The position numbers and the translations under genes are program-made. Positions 1 to 7,440 of a stretch of 7,640 nucleotides of DNA are shown piece by piece; the first letter of the stretch is position 1, and each line of letters starts with the position of its first letter. This DNA comes from Planctomycetaceae bacterium (lineage in GTDB: Bacteria; Planctomycetota; Planctomycetia; Pirellulales; Thermoguttaceae), in assembly GCA_031259095.1 (NCBI GenBank), contig JAIRLW010000426.1, positions 1-7,640 on the forward strand. Reading direction: 5' to 3'. The notes beneath the pieces were generated by a model. It had not been told where the DNA came from. It ran no database searches and worked only from the letters and a program-made list of their open reading frames with translations.

Positions 1-11
1 TGTTGTCAATC

Positions 12-29
12 AGCCGAAAATAATCGGCT
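12..29 (+). other. small hairpin in the dnaK leader
   Basis: AGCCGA (12-17) pairs perfectly with TCGGCT (24-29) around a 6-nt A-rich loop, 24 bases before the dnaK start. Only TTT follows (29-31), so it is at best a weak terminator for a gene to the left; it could equally be a leader stem in the dnaK transcript. It does not match the CIRCE operator (TTAGCACTC-N9-GAGTGCTAA). Function uncertain. Confidence 0.35.
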
Positions 30-36
30 TTAAGAA

Positions 37-44
37 AGAGAGGA
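37..44 (+). promoter_or_regulatory. ribosome binding site of dnaK
   Basis: The purine run AGAGAGGA lies about nine bases before the ATG at 54. It is the clearest Shine-Dalgarno sequence in the window that serves a full-length gene and supports that ATG as the start. Confidence 0.7.
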
Positions 45-53
45 ATATAGATC

Positions 54-1970
54 ATGGCATCTGAAAAAATTATTGGGATTGATCTTGGGACGACCAATTC
101 AGTGGTCGCAGTAATGGAAGGTAAAGACGTTAAAGTAATCCCAAACGCCGAAGGGAACCGGTTAACGCCTAGTGTTGTTGCGTTTACGGACAGTGATGAA
201 AATTTAGTGGGTGAACCGGCACGCCGGCAAGCGGTAACGAATCCGACGCGTACCGTAGCGTCAATCAAACGTTTTATGGGACGCCGGCACGGTGAAGTGG
301 CAACCGAAGAAAAAATGGTACCTTACAAAGTGATTGGAAGTTCCGATGAATATGTCAAAGTTGATATTGACAATAAAAAATATACACCGCCGGAAATTTC
401 CGCCATGACGCTTCGTAAACTCAAAGAGGCTGCCGAAGCGTATCTTGGGCACAAAGTCAATAAAGCGGTAATTACTGTTCCGGCATATTTTAACGACGCC
501 CAACGTCAGGCAACTAAAGACGCCGGACAAATTGCGGGGCTTGAAGTTTCCCGAATTATCAACGAACCAACTGCCGCGTCGTTGGCTTATGGTTTGGACA
601 AAAATGTCAATCAGAAAATAGTTGTATTCGATCTTGGTGGAGGAACATTTGACGTTTCATGTCTTGAAGTTGCGGACGGAGTTTTTCAGGTTCTCAGCAC
701 CAACGGCGATACCCATCTCGGCGGCGACGATTTTGATGAAGTGTTGATCAACCATGTTGCCGAACAATTTAAAGCCGAACAAGGAATCGACTTGCGGAAA
801 GATGCGATGGCTCTTCAACGTCTTCAGGAAGCCTGTGAAAAAGCAAAACGTGAACTCAGTTCCGCTCAATCGACGGATATTAATTTACCGTTTATTACGG
901 CGGATCAAAACGGTCCGAAACATTTGCAGGTTAAATTAACACGGTCAAAGTTTGAACAATTGACCGATCATTTGGTAGAACGCTGCCGCGGTCCGGTGAT
1001 GCAAGCGTTGAAGGATGCGAAATTATCGCCGTCGCAGATTGATGAAGTGGTGTTGGTTGGCGGTTCGACGCGGATTCCGAAAGTTCAAGATATGGTGCGG
1101 GTAATTTTCGGTAAAGACCCGCATAAAGGAGTGAATCCTGATGAAGTGGTTGCAGTTGGCGCGGCGATTCAAGGTGCAGTGCTTGCCGGTGAAGTCCGTG
1201 ACGTTTTACTGCTTGATGTAACACCGTTATCGCTTGGAATTGAAACACTTGGCGGAATTATGACGAAACTTGTTGAACGGAATACAACAATTCCAACCGA
1301 AAAGAAACAAGTTTTCAGTACGGCAGACGACAACCAAACAGCGGTAACAATTAAAGTTTATCAGGGAGAACGTGAAATTGCGGCTCACAACCGGCTTTTG
1401 GGTCAGTTTAATTTGGAAGGGATTCCACCTGCGCCGCGCGGAGTGCCGCAAATTGAAGTTTCATTTGATCTTGACGCCAACGGAATTTTGAATGTTTCAG
1501 CGCGGGATTTAGGTACGAAAAAAGAAACCAAAGTCCGTATTGAACAATCGAGCGGTCTTTCCAAAGACGAGATTGAGAAAATGCAGCACGACGCCGAACT
1601 TCACGCCGATGAGGACAAGAAACGCCGTGAACTGGTTGAGGCGAAAAACAATGCGGAATCAATGTGTTTCCAACTTGAAAAGCTGCTCAAAGAAAACGAT
1701 GCGAATTTGAATCAGACGGACAAAGATGCGATTAATACGGCGATTGGTAAAACCCGTGAAGCGATTGCGACTGACGATTTGGCAACGATTAAATCGGCAA
1801 GCGAACAATTGGAACAGGCGTCGCACGCAATGAGCAAGGCGATGTATGAAGCGGCAGCGGCTGCCAACGCCGCCAAACAAGGTGCGGAAACCGCCGAAGC
1901 AATGGGGGCTAACCCACAAGCAAAAGGTGATGACGACGCAATTGATGCGGAATTTGAAGTCAAAAAGTAA
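54..1970 (+). CDS. dnaK: molecular chaperone DnaK (Hsp70)
   Basis: Cytoplasmic ATP-dependent Hsp70 chaperone that binds exposed hydrophobic stretches of unfolded proteins and cycles with DnaJ and GrpE. The 638 residues match a complete bacterial DnaK. The ATPase domain (about 1-383) shows the phosphate-1 motif GIDLGTTNS (8-16), the phosphate-2 motif [11 protein letters not shown] (192-202, with T198 equivalent to the autophosphorylated Thr of E. coli) and the adenosine motif [10 protein letters not shown] (334-343). The insertion after FMGRRH near residues 74-98 is typical of Gram-negative DnaK. The allosteric linker [10 protein letters not shown] is at 383-392, then the beta substrate-binding domain to about 505, a charged helical lid, an Ala-rich segment and the acidic tail ending DAEFEVKK. 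This terminus lacks the full EEVKD ending of E. coli and fits planctomycete DnaKs. No grpE or dnaJ is adjacent; an intrinsic terminator follows, so it looks like the last or only gene of its transcript. Identity is certain. Confidence 0.98.
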   Translation: MASEKIIGIDLGTTNSVVAVMEGKDVKVIPNAEGNRLTPSVVAFTDSDENLVGEPARRQAVTNPTRTVASIKRFMGRRHGEVATEEKMVPYKVIGSSDEYVKVDIDNKKYTPPEISAMTLRKLKEAAEAYLGHKVNKAVITVPAYFNDAQRQATKDAGQIAGLEVSRIINEPTAASLAYGLDKNVNQKIVVFDLGGGTFDVSCLEVADGVFQVLSTNGDTHLGGDDFDEVLINHVAEQFKAEQGIDLRKDAMALQRLQEACEKAKRELSSAQSTDINLPFITADQNGPKHLQVKLTRSKFEQLTDHLVERCRGPVMQALKDAKLSPSQIDEVVLVGGSTRIPKVQDMVRVIFGKDPHKGVNPDEVVAVGAAIQGAVLAGEVRDVLLLDVTPLSLGIETLGGIMTKLVERNTTIPTEKKQVFSTADDNQTAVTIKVYQGEREIAAHNRLLGQFNLEGIPPAPRGVPQIEVSFDLDANGILNVSARDLGTKKETKVRIEQSSGLSKDEIEKMQHDAELHADEDKKRRELVEAKNNAESMCFQLEKLLKENDANLNQTDKDAINTAIGKTREAIATDDLATIKSASEQLEQASHAMSKAMYEAAAAANAAKQGAETAEAMGANPQAKGDDDAIDAEFEVKK

Positions 1971-2004
1971 AAGTATAAGTATAAAGTAAAAAAAGTAAAA
2001 ATAG
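1963..2004 (+). repeat. A-rich AGTA-type degenerate tandem repeat
   Basis: Across the dnaK stop codon and just after it, AGTA recurs about every 6-11 bases in an otherwise A-rich run (AAAAGTAAAAGTATAAGTA and onwards). It is low-complexity sequence between the gene and its terminator. No function is evident; slippage-generated spacer is the simplest reading. Confidence 0.4.
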
Positions 2005-2036
2005 TTCCGGTGTTGTTTAGAATTGGTACTGAGAAG

Positions 2037-2062
2037 AACGGGAACAAAAGTTCCCGTTTTTT
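2037..2062 (+). terminator. intrinsic terminator of dnaK
   Basis: A perfect 9-bp stem, AACGGGAAC (2037-2045) with GTTCCCGTT (2050-2058), closes an AAAA loop and runs into a six-T tract (2057-2062). It sits 67 bases after the dnaK stop and ends 11 bases before the end of the convergent gene. The reverse orientation has only a poor T tract, so it mainly serves dnaK. Confidence 0.92.
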
Positions 2063-2073
2063 GTTGTCCCGAA

Positions 2074-5000
2074 TCAATGAGAGGGCGATTTTTCATCTTC
2101 TTTATCTAATTCTGTTTCTCCATCAACGATTACGGAATAGACTTTTGAAGGTTGCGAGGAGACGTCCCAAGTTCTTGAAACGGGTACAATCCATTTCTTT
2201 TCATCATGGTACACAATTCGATAAACATAAGCCGCACCCAATGCCAGAAAAATGCCAAAAGATGACGCCTGAAGTATTAGCAATACCGGAGCCGGTCGGT
2301 AAAAGAAAACTGCCAGCAACGCCACACCAAGTCCGAACAGTGATCCGGCGTAACGTGTTCGCGGAAAATAAATCAGCGTCAAACCGATCAGAAGTGAGAG
2401 ACCGCTCGAAAATAAAACAATCATTGATCGTCCGGCAATATAAAATGACGCCTGGGAAGCCGGATGAAGACTGCTGAATAAATATTGGTTCGATCTTATT
2501 GAAATTGCCGGACTTTCCGGCGTATCATCCGGTAAACCAATATCTTTTTTTTGCAACGACGGAACACGTCCCCAAAACAAGTTGTTCCACGCCCAATGAT
2601 ATTCCGGCGTCCAATTGTCGGGAATACCGAGAATATGCCAATCCGTCGGAAGAATCACCTGCCAATATTCGCAACGAATAAGCGATTCCGAATCGAAATG
2701 CGGTAAATCCAGTTCGACCCAATTACGTACCGCTTCAAAAGGAAACCGATAAACAATTTCCGCTAAAACAGAACGTTGACGCTGTTCCGGCGTTAGCGGA
2801 AGAATCAATTCTCCTTTTGATGAAATATCCGCAAGAACCGGAGTTCGGTCAATTGAAACGAAAACTTTTCCTTTAGCGGCAGCCTGCGGCAGGTTAATAG
2901 TTACCGATTCGCGGTCGCTGGTAATCTGATAAATTCCGCGATCCTGACGCAGTGAACCAGTCAGCCATGTCTGGATCCATGCACGCTCAATAACCGTTGT
3001 TCCCAGTGCGGCGTGATTGGACAACGAAATTAACAGAGAAATTTTGTCCGGCGTTTGTAACGATTGAAAACTTGTTCCGAGTGTTGCCGAATCCGGCGTT
3101 GTAACGTTCCAAAAACGATTTACATCGTCATGCAATTCTATCAGATAACCCGGCGGAACGACCAGATTGACACGGTGATCGGAAACCAATGTTTCCATCG
3201 GACGAATAAACGATAACGAAAATGGCGTGGTCATATCGTATTCGATAGGAACCGGCGGAATTGAATATCGGAACACTAATTGAAATTTAAACAGGGCTTC
3301 CGGCAACATCACCAGTTTCCGACTCCAATGTTCCGGCTCTGTTTCTGTTCCGGCGAGCGTAACATCGCGTAATTCCAACGACCTGTTACCGATTTTCACC
3401 TGTAAATGACCGTTTTCTTCCAATGATTTCGGAACAAGAAAATACAATTTTTCAACCGGAACATACGAAACATCGTAAGAAATAATCTGATTCACCTGAT
3501 CATTCTGATCACGCAGCCGAATTTCTGTACGCATTGTTGTCGTTATTTTTTGCCGATGATACCGAATATCAGCAACAAAAATTGCCTCGACCGGTTCGGT
3601 TCGGTAAAACAATGGTTCTTGCTGACGATCAGGAATATCGATTCGAATGGTTTGTGAACGTCGGCTGCGACGAGTTAATCCGACGGTTCGTTTTGGCGCG
3701 GCGTTGTCTGCCCCCGATCCTGATGCTGATTCGTATTCCGGTGAAAACAAACCGGAATCGGAGTCTTCGTCGATTGGAATCACTTCGACATTGTCTGCCG
3801 GAACAATCACCACCGGAGCCGGTTCACTCCAGGTGACCAACGGTTGAGGTAAAGGAACCACCAATCGTTGTTTTCCTTCGCCTTCTTCTGTTGCAAGCGG
3901 ACGATAGGCTTTCAACTCAATTTCAAAAGAACCGTCTGTCGGCGTTCGGAACGGAATGGTTAAAAGACCGTTTTCATCCTGTTCCGCGCCAACCGTATCA
4001 ATAATATTGGAAGGTTTGATTTCGCCGTTCCATTTCCAACCGGCTAAACGTATCGCAATATGCTCCGTTTTGGAACCAAGAACCTCATAAGCCAAACGTG
4101 CCGTCAAGGAAAGCGAACCTTTGTTAATGCCAATCTGATATTCCGGTTTCACATTGGTTCGGGGCTGCGGCGTAACAATTCGACCTTGTAACAGGAAAGG
4201 TTGCGCAAAAAATTCAAATCGGGCGTCGGCTTCTTCATAAGTTACGGAATCGGTCATTTCTGTTCGCCGGATTCCACGAATCGGTTTCCAGTTGGAACGC
4301 ATGTCGGCAGGAACAACCGCAGTGAGATACCCGAACTGCCGCTCCGCTCCAACCACTTCAAAACCGCCAAGATCACGCCATACATCTTGTTTTTCCGTAT
4401 CCAGTTGTTGTATTGCTTTGAGCCGAATGTTGACGGCGCCGGACGTTTTGCGCGGCAACCGGATTTCCAGAATCGGAGAAGCGGCGGTTTCCTCGTTGAC
4501 CAAATCGAATGAATATCCGCCGGCAGCGTATTTTTCTGTTGTTTCACGATCCAAAACCGTTCCTTGCGGCAAACGGATACGCAATCGGTCAAAAACGGCG
4601 GACGGCGGACAGCGCACCGGAATAATCGCATCATAAACCGTTGATTTCTCTTCCAACTGTACCTTAATCGAAGCGTCTTCAACATAAAGAACCGGACGAT
4701 CATTAATCGGTTCCGCTTTTTTCTGACGCCATGAAAGTTCAAAATCAGGACTGAGACCAAGTATTTTAAATTGAGTTGCGTGTTTGTCCGGTGTTTCGGA
4801 CGAATGAAGTAATGAACCTTGTGAAACGGTTGCGGCAATCTCTTTCTCTGGAACTGTCAACACCAACTGAGAACTAACCGCTTGCGGAAACGAAATAACA
4901 AGACGGTTTTCCTCATTACCAATACGGTTCAACGGAAACCAAAACGGTAAAATCAATTCGTGATGTTGTTCGGAAAGCGTTTTTTCCTCTTTTTTTTCTT

Positions 5001-5721
5001 TGGTATCAAATTTGTTATCAAAGGTATTATTTTTCGTTTTCTCCGGTAATTTCGCTGTTAGTTTTTCTGTCAATGGAACGTGGATTTCCGATTCGGTGAT
5101 TGGTTCTGCTGCCGGTTCTGTTGTCGATGTTGTTGAGGTTGTCAATGATTCTGTTGCGGGAATTTCCGGTTGACGATTGACCGGTTCACGAACTTGTGGT
5201 CGAATAAGCACGAGATATTGACCGGATTGAGGATCGACGGTCAAATCAAAAGAACTTGGTCCGTGATAAATTGGTTTGGATTTTCCGGCTACGGGTAAAA
5301 TTCCTTCTTTCATTCCGATGGGAATGAGGAGTGGTCGGTTATTGAAAGTGGTCAAAAGAATTCGGATTTCGGCTTCGACGTGAAGCCCGGCTACTCTTCC
5401 AATGACGTTAATTTCCTGCAAAGCAAATGGAGGTAAAGGATTTTTTCGATCCCGCAAAAGAAAATTCCAAAAGTCGTCTAAATCTTCCAGAGACCAACCT
5501 TTGGGAAGATGAAGCAAACGTTTTCCTTCGTTGTTGAAAATAACAACGGCATCGAGCGGAGCCTGTTCAACGGTAGATGACGAACTGATTTTAATTGGTT
5601 CCGCTGTCATTTCCCGAACCGCCGAACTTTGCCCCGCGGCGTCAGCCGCCGCCAGCAAAATACTAAAAAATACAAACATCAGCAACCAAATTCGATGAGT
5701 AAACGGAAAAATCAACGTCAT
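2074..5721 (-). CDS. large secreted protein with C-terminal membrane anchor, function unknown
   Basis: I do not recognise this 1215-residue protein. The N-terminus is a classical signal peptide: short positive start, core about 11-25, Ala-rich cleavage region LLAAADAAG near 22-30. It has no lipobox cysteine. Residues 30-180 form a conserved-looking lead domain (LPKGWSLEDLDDFW at 72-85). Residues 185-255 are a Thr/Pro/Glu/Lys-rich linker. About 260-1075 is beta-rich, with repeated alternating hydrophobic segments that suggest serial beta-sandwich domains, interrupted by a Ser/Asp/Gly-rich stretch near 650-690. A Trp/Tyr-rich patch is at 1018-1050. Three likely membrane helices follow at about 1099-1119, 1125-1141 and 1144-1170, and the basic residues after the first and third predict a cytoplasmic, charged tail (1171-1215). 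Most of the chain should therefore sit outside the cytoplasmic membrane. Only two cysteines are present. It is convergent with dnaK and in no operon here. The ATG is supported by the signal peptide directly after it, although the ribosome binding site is weak. That it is a real gene is near certain; its role is unknown. Confidence 0.93.
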   Translation of the reverse strand: MTLIFPFTHRIWLLMFVFFSILLAAADAAGQSSAVREMTAEPIKISSSSTVEQAPLDAVVIFNNEGKRLLHLPKGWSLEDLDDFWNFLLRDRKNPLPPFALQEINVIGRVAGLHVEAEIRILLTTFNNRPLLIPIGMKEGILPVAGKSKPIYHGPSSFDLTVDPQSGQYLVLIRPQVREPVNRQPEIPATESLTTSTTSTTEPAAEPITESEIHVPLTEKLTAKLPEKTKNNTFDNKFDTKEKKEEKTLSEQHHELILPFWFPLNRIGNEENRLVISFPQAVSSQLVLTVPEKEIAATVSQGSLLHSSETPDKHATQFKILGLSPDFELSWRQKKAEPINDRPVLYVEDASIKVQLEEKSTVYDAIIPVRCPPSAVFDRLRIRLPQGTVLDRETTEKYAAGGYSFDLVNEETAASPILEIRLPRKTSGAVNIRLKAIQQLDTEKQDVWRDLGGFEVVGAERQFGYLTAVVPADMRSNWKPIRGIRRTEMTDSVTYEEADARFEFFAQPFLLQGRIVTPQPRTNVKPEYQIGINKGSLSLTARLAYEVLGSKTEHIAIRLAGWKWNGEIKPSNIIDTVGAEQDENGLLTIPFRTPTDGSFEIELKAYRPLATEEGEGKQRLVVPLPQPLVTWSEPAPVVIVPADNVEVIPIDEDSDSGLFSPEYESASGSGADNAAPKRTVGLTRRSRRSQTIRIDIPDRQQEPLFYRTEPVEAIFVADIRYHRQKITTTMRTEIRLRDQNDQVNQIISYDVSYVPVEKLYFLVPKSLEENGHLQVKIGNRSLELRDVTLAGTETEPEHWSRKLVMLPEALFKFQLVFRYSIPPVPIEYDMTTPFSLSFIRPMETLVSDHRVNLVVPPGYLIELHDDVNRFWNVTTPDSATLGTSFQSLQTPDKISLLISLSNHAALGTTVIERAWIQTWLTGSLRQDRGIYQITSDRESVTINLPQAAAKGKVFVSIDRTPVLADISSKGELILPLTPEQRQRSVLAEIVYRFPFEAVRNWVELDLPHFDSESLIRCEYWQVILPTDWHILGIPDNWTPEYHWAWNNLFWGRVPSLQKKDIGLPDDTPESPAISIRSNQYLFSSLHPASQASFYIAGRSMIVLFSSGLSLLIGLTLIYFPRTRYAGSLFGLGVALLAVFFYRPAPVLLILQASSFGIFLALGAAYVYRIVYHDEKKWIVPVSRTWDVSSQPSKVYSVIVDGETELDKEDEKSPSH

Positions 5722-5726
5722 GGGAA

Positions 5727-5754
5727 AATACCTAATACCTAATACTTAACACTT
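5727..5754. repeat. four-unit 7-bp tandem repeat before the large secreted-protein gene
   Basis: On the + strand the units read AATACCT (5727-5733), AATACCT (5734-5740), AATACTT (5741-5747) and AACACTT (5748-5754), diverging progressively away from the gene. On the coding strand this is the immediate leader of the minus-strand gene, six bases from its ATG, and the AGG within the repeat is the only Shine-Dalgarno-like element there. Confidence 0.7.
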
Positions 5755-5796
5755 AAGGGAACCTTCTAACAACTTATTTCTTCACAGATAAAATCA

Positions 5797-5834
5797 ACCG
5801 AAATCGACTAAAATCGATTTTAGTCGATTTCGGT
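5797..5834. repeat. perfect 38-bp palindrome
   Basis: The 19 bases from ACCGAAATCG at 5797 are the exact reverse complement of the 19 ending at 5834, centred on the ATCGAT at 5813-5818 with no spacer. The next bases outward (A5796, C5835) do not pair. The word TCGA recurs through it. It may act as a DNA cruciform, a dimeric protein binding site or the head of a repeated element; there is no T tract to make it a terminator. Confidence 0.9.
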
Positions 5835-5864
5835 CGATCAAAAAATGAGTTTTTAAAAATTGCC
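5806..5864. repeat. palindrome-headed direct repeat, copy 1
   Basis: From GACTAAAATCGATTT at 5806 to TTGCC at 5864 this 59-nt stretch matches the copy at 5971-6020. It carries two GTCGAT words ten bases apart where the other copy has one, so a 10-nt slippage between them explains most of the length difference. Outside that there are only scattered single-base changes and one extra A in copy 2. Confidence 0.75.
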
Positions 5865-5970
5865 TTAAGCCTTAAATAGGTTTCGTTAAATCAACAATTT
5901 AAGAAAACTTCTTTAAGATAATTTTAATCAATTTCAAATACAAAATAAAGCCCATCGCGGCAAAGGTTGC

Positions 5971-6020
5971 GACCAAAATCGATTTCAGTCGATCAAAAAA
6001 ATGAATTTTTAGAAGTTGCC
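5971..6020. repeat. palindrome-headed direct repeat, copy 2
   Basis: This 50-nt copy starts GACCAAAATCGATTTCAGTC, itself a degenerate 20-bp palindrome with 8 of 10 positions paired; as minus-strand RNA the other two positions are G-U pairs. It then continues through GATCAAAAAAATGA to TTGCC. It lies 165 bases from copy 1 and just upstream of the chosen start of the PEP-CTERM gene. Confidence 0.75.
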
Positions 6021-6041
6021 CGTAAAATAAGCAATGTTGTC

Positions 6042-6507
6042 ATGGAAAACAAAAAGTATCATTTTGCAACAATCTGTATTAGTAATATATTAGTGGAATT
6101 ATTGTTTGAGGTTAAAAAAGTATTTGCCCTGAATTTGGATAGTAACTTTTACTATTTAAGCGACGACGCCATCGAAACAGGTTATTCATACGCCCAACAA
6201 TATGATTGGGAAATCGATCTGACAAACGCTTTTATTACCTCTTTGTTGGGAACAGGTCATAACAATTTGTCTTTCGCTGTTTTGGGAATCCCACATAATT
6301 ATACAGGTACTGATAGTTATACTTATAATGATTCAATGTCGTTTATTAGTTTTTCGGCGGATATTATGCAAAATACCGAATCAATCTTAGGAGGAGGAAG
6401 ATGACGGAGGAGACAATCCAACAACTCCAGAACCGGCAACTTTATTGATTTTCGGTCTTGGTCTTGCCGGTCTCGGACTGCGACAACGGTTTGCCAAAAA
6501 AGGTTAA
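6042..6507 (+). pseudogene. small PEP-CTERM surface protein gene broken by a one-base frameshift
   Basis: The first frame runs from ATG 6042 to TGA 6402-6404 and ends ...ESILGGGR. Dropping one A (6399) from the purine run joins it to the next frame and gives ILGGG-DDGGDN-PTTPEPATLL..., ending at TAA 6505-6507: a Gly/Asp linker followed by a PEP-CTERM sorting signal. The repaired product would be about 154 residues. The N-terminus, MENKKYHFATICIS onward to KKVFA, resembles a weakened signal peptide (V-F-A before a possible cut), though Glu residues interrupt its core. The middle (WEIDLTNAFITSLLGTGHNN and after) looks like the last beta strands of a jelly-roll-type domain of such exported proteins, so the gene may also be shortened internally. 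Related proteins are exported and sorted by exosortase. The frame can be extended upstream to a TTG at 5967, but that part is repeat copy 2. Its A+T content is higher than its neighbours'. A sequencing error or recoding cannot be excluded. Confidence 0.65.
6427..6507 (+). other. PEP-CTERM sorting signal coding segment
   Basis: Read in the frame of TAA 6505-6507, this encodes PEPATLLIFG, a Gly/Leu-rich membrane helix (GLGLAGLGL) and the basic end RQRFAKKG. That is the full three-part layout of a PEP-CTERM signal: Pro-Glu-Pro motif, hydrophobic helix, Arg-rich cytoplasmic tail. In this family the signal directs exosortase-dependent processing at the cell envelope. It is out of frame with the coding sequence just before it. 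Confidence 0.9.
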
Positions 6508-6851
6508 TCCTTAGGTCGCTAAAAATTGAACAAATAAAAACTCCTCTTACAAAAAGCCTGCCGGTTCCTAATCGGCAGGTTTTTTATTTTTAGCGAAATG
6601 ATCCCCCCTTGTCACTCAGTGATATTTCAATTAGAATACTGCACTCTTCACAAAATTTTTCTCCATTGCCGGTTTCATCCTATCGTAAAAATGGACGACG
6701 GTTGTTTTGGGTTTTACCGGAACCGAACCGCAACCCGTTGAACCGATTAACAGACAATGATAATTTAAAAAGTTCAAAATGTTAATTCGGTTATCTTTAG
6801 GTGATTTTCAATAAATATAAAAACTTAGTTAAATTTTCAAGTTAAACCAAA
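6508..6851. other. 344-bp spacer before rplU
   Basis: The left part holds the terminator at 6551-6589. The rest is mainly A+T-rich, with a short ACCG/AACCG-rich patch at about 6717-6748. A stop-free stretch of 58 codons (TTG 6609 to TAA 6783-6785) exists but has no ribosome binding site or recognisable motif. TATAAA at 6816-6821 could be a -10 box for rplU, without a convincing -35 partner. I see no ribosomal-protein leader structure that I could name. Confidence 0.5.
6551..6589 (+). terminator. intrinsic terminator after the PEP-CTERM gene
   Basis: CCTGCCG (6557-6563) pairs perfectly with CGGCAGG (6573-6579) across a 9-nt loop. It is preceded by five A and followed by TTTTTT and a further T run (6580-6585, 6587-6591). 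It lies about 50 bases after the TAA at 6505-6507. The intact terminator supports the idea that the tail belonged to a functional gene until recently. Confidence 0.92.
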
Positions 6852-7163
6852 ATGTATGCAATTATTAAAAACGGCGGACGTCAGTTCAAAGTTGAAGTCG
6901 CTACAAAATTGATGATTGATTACCGTCCCGAAGAACCGGGAACAATCATTGAATTTTCCGATGTTTTAGCAATCGGCAATGGAAACGAAGTCAAACTCGG
7001 TCAACCAACGCTTGACAACGCCAAAGTGGTTGCTGAAGTGATTTCCGATGCAAAAGGTCCCAAATTAACAATCGCCAAGTTTCGCCGACGAAAAAATTCA
7101 AAACGAAAAACCGGTCATCGGCAAATTTATACCCTCGTTAAAATTAACGAAATTGTCGGGTAA
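6852..7163 (+). CDS. rplU: 50S ribosomal protein L21 (bL21)
   Basis: Structural protein of the large ribosomal subunit that binds 23S rRNA. The 103 residues equal the usual bL21 length. It opens with the family-typical MYAIIKNGGRQFKV, has EFSDVLAIGNGNEVKLGQP in the middle (34-52), and ends with the basic RNA-binding signature KFRRRKNSKRKTGHRQ (76-91). The ATG at 6852 is the only sensible start because the conserved family N-terminus begins there. No Shine-Dalgarno is visible: the preceding bases are AGTTAAACCAAA, so initiation probably relies on the A-rich unstructured leader. bL21 is usually followed directly by rpmA (bL27), but no bL27 reading frame is found in the 477 bases to the window end. 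Identity is certain. Confidence 0.98.
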   Translation: MYAIIKNGGRQFKVEVATKLMIDYRPEEPGTIIEFSDVLAIGNGNEVKLGQPTLDNAKVVAEVISDAKGPKLTIAKFRRRKNSKRKTGHRQIYTLVKINEIVG

Positions 7164-7213
7164 AATTTGAAGAAAATCGCGGGAAACGACGGGACTATAC
7201 GGATTATAAAGCG

Positions 7214-7243
7214 TTGAGAGTGAACTGCTTACATCACTCTCAA
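7214..7243. terminator. 10-bp inverted repeat after rplU, possible terminator without T tract
   Basis: TTGAGAGTGA (7214-7223) is the exact reverse complement of TCACTCTCAA (7234-7243), with a 10-nt loop, 50 bases after the rplU stop. Its position suggests a transcript end, but TTGCCGG follows instead of a T run, so it may rather protect an mRNA 3' end or be a protein site. Confidence 0.5.
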
Positions 7244-7440
7244 TTGCCGGATTGTTCTTCGCCGTTAAAATTTATCGCCTTTACTTCGTGTGAATCTTGG
7301 CGTATTATTCCAACAGTAATTGATAATTATAGCCGATTAGTTTAGTTAATGGATATTGGGAACGGTTTTTTGTAAATTAAAAATCGGGTATTCCAATGCC
7401 GGAACAAAAAAACAGCGATTCAATTGCAGGATGGCAATGT

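Larger units (their letters stand above)
5722..6041. other. 320-bp A+T-rich spacer between divergent genes
   Basis: This gap separates the divergent large minus-strand gene and the PEP-CTERM gene remnant, so both promoters should be here, but I cannot pick convincing -35/-10 pairs. What can be supported is the heptamer repeat next to the left gene, a perfect palindrome and two copies of a palindrome-headed repeat, listed separately. About 5865-5960 is otherwise plain A+T-rich sequence with several TTAAG/CTTAA words. Confidence 0.6.

Noticed and set aside
1..53. CIRCE heat-shock operator before dnaK
   Set aside because: The only inverted repeat there (12-29) has 6-bp arms and no resemblance to the CIRCE consensus; a real operator could lie left of the window.
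1659..2096. Minus-strand open frames antisense to the dnaK 3' end
   Set aside because: They are mirror frames of the highly biased dnaK codons and A-rich tail, rich in Phe/Leu/Arg/Ser, and they cross the terminator.
4254..4838. 194-codon minus-strand open frame
   Set aside because: It lies wholly inside the large secreted-protein gene on the same strand in another frame, is rich in Arg/Lys of out-of-frame type and has no family character.
5797..6020. CRISPR array
   Set aside because: There are only two diverged copies with a palindromic head, unequal length and no regular spacers.
5967..6041. Upstream TTG start that would lengthen the PEP-CTERM protein by 25 residues
   Set aside because: The added residues come mostly from repeat copy 2, whose sister copy is not open in the matching frame, and they would bury the signal-peptide-like segment that begins at 6042.
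6401..6448. ATG at 6401 with a near-perfect AGGAGG upstream, overlapping the TGA as ATGA
   Set aside because: It looks like translational coupling but opens only 15 codons, stops at TGA 6446-6448 and is not in the frame of the PEP-CTERM tail; the purine run is better explained as Gly/Asp linker codons.
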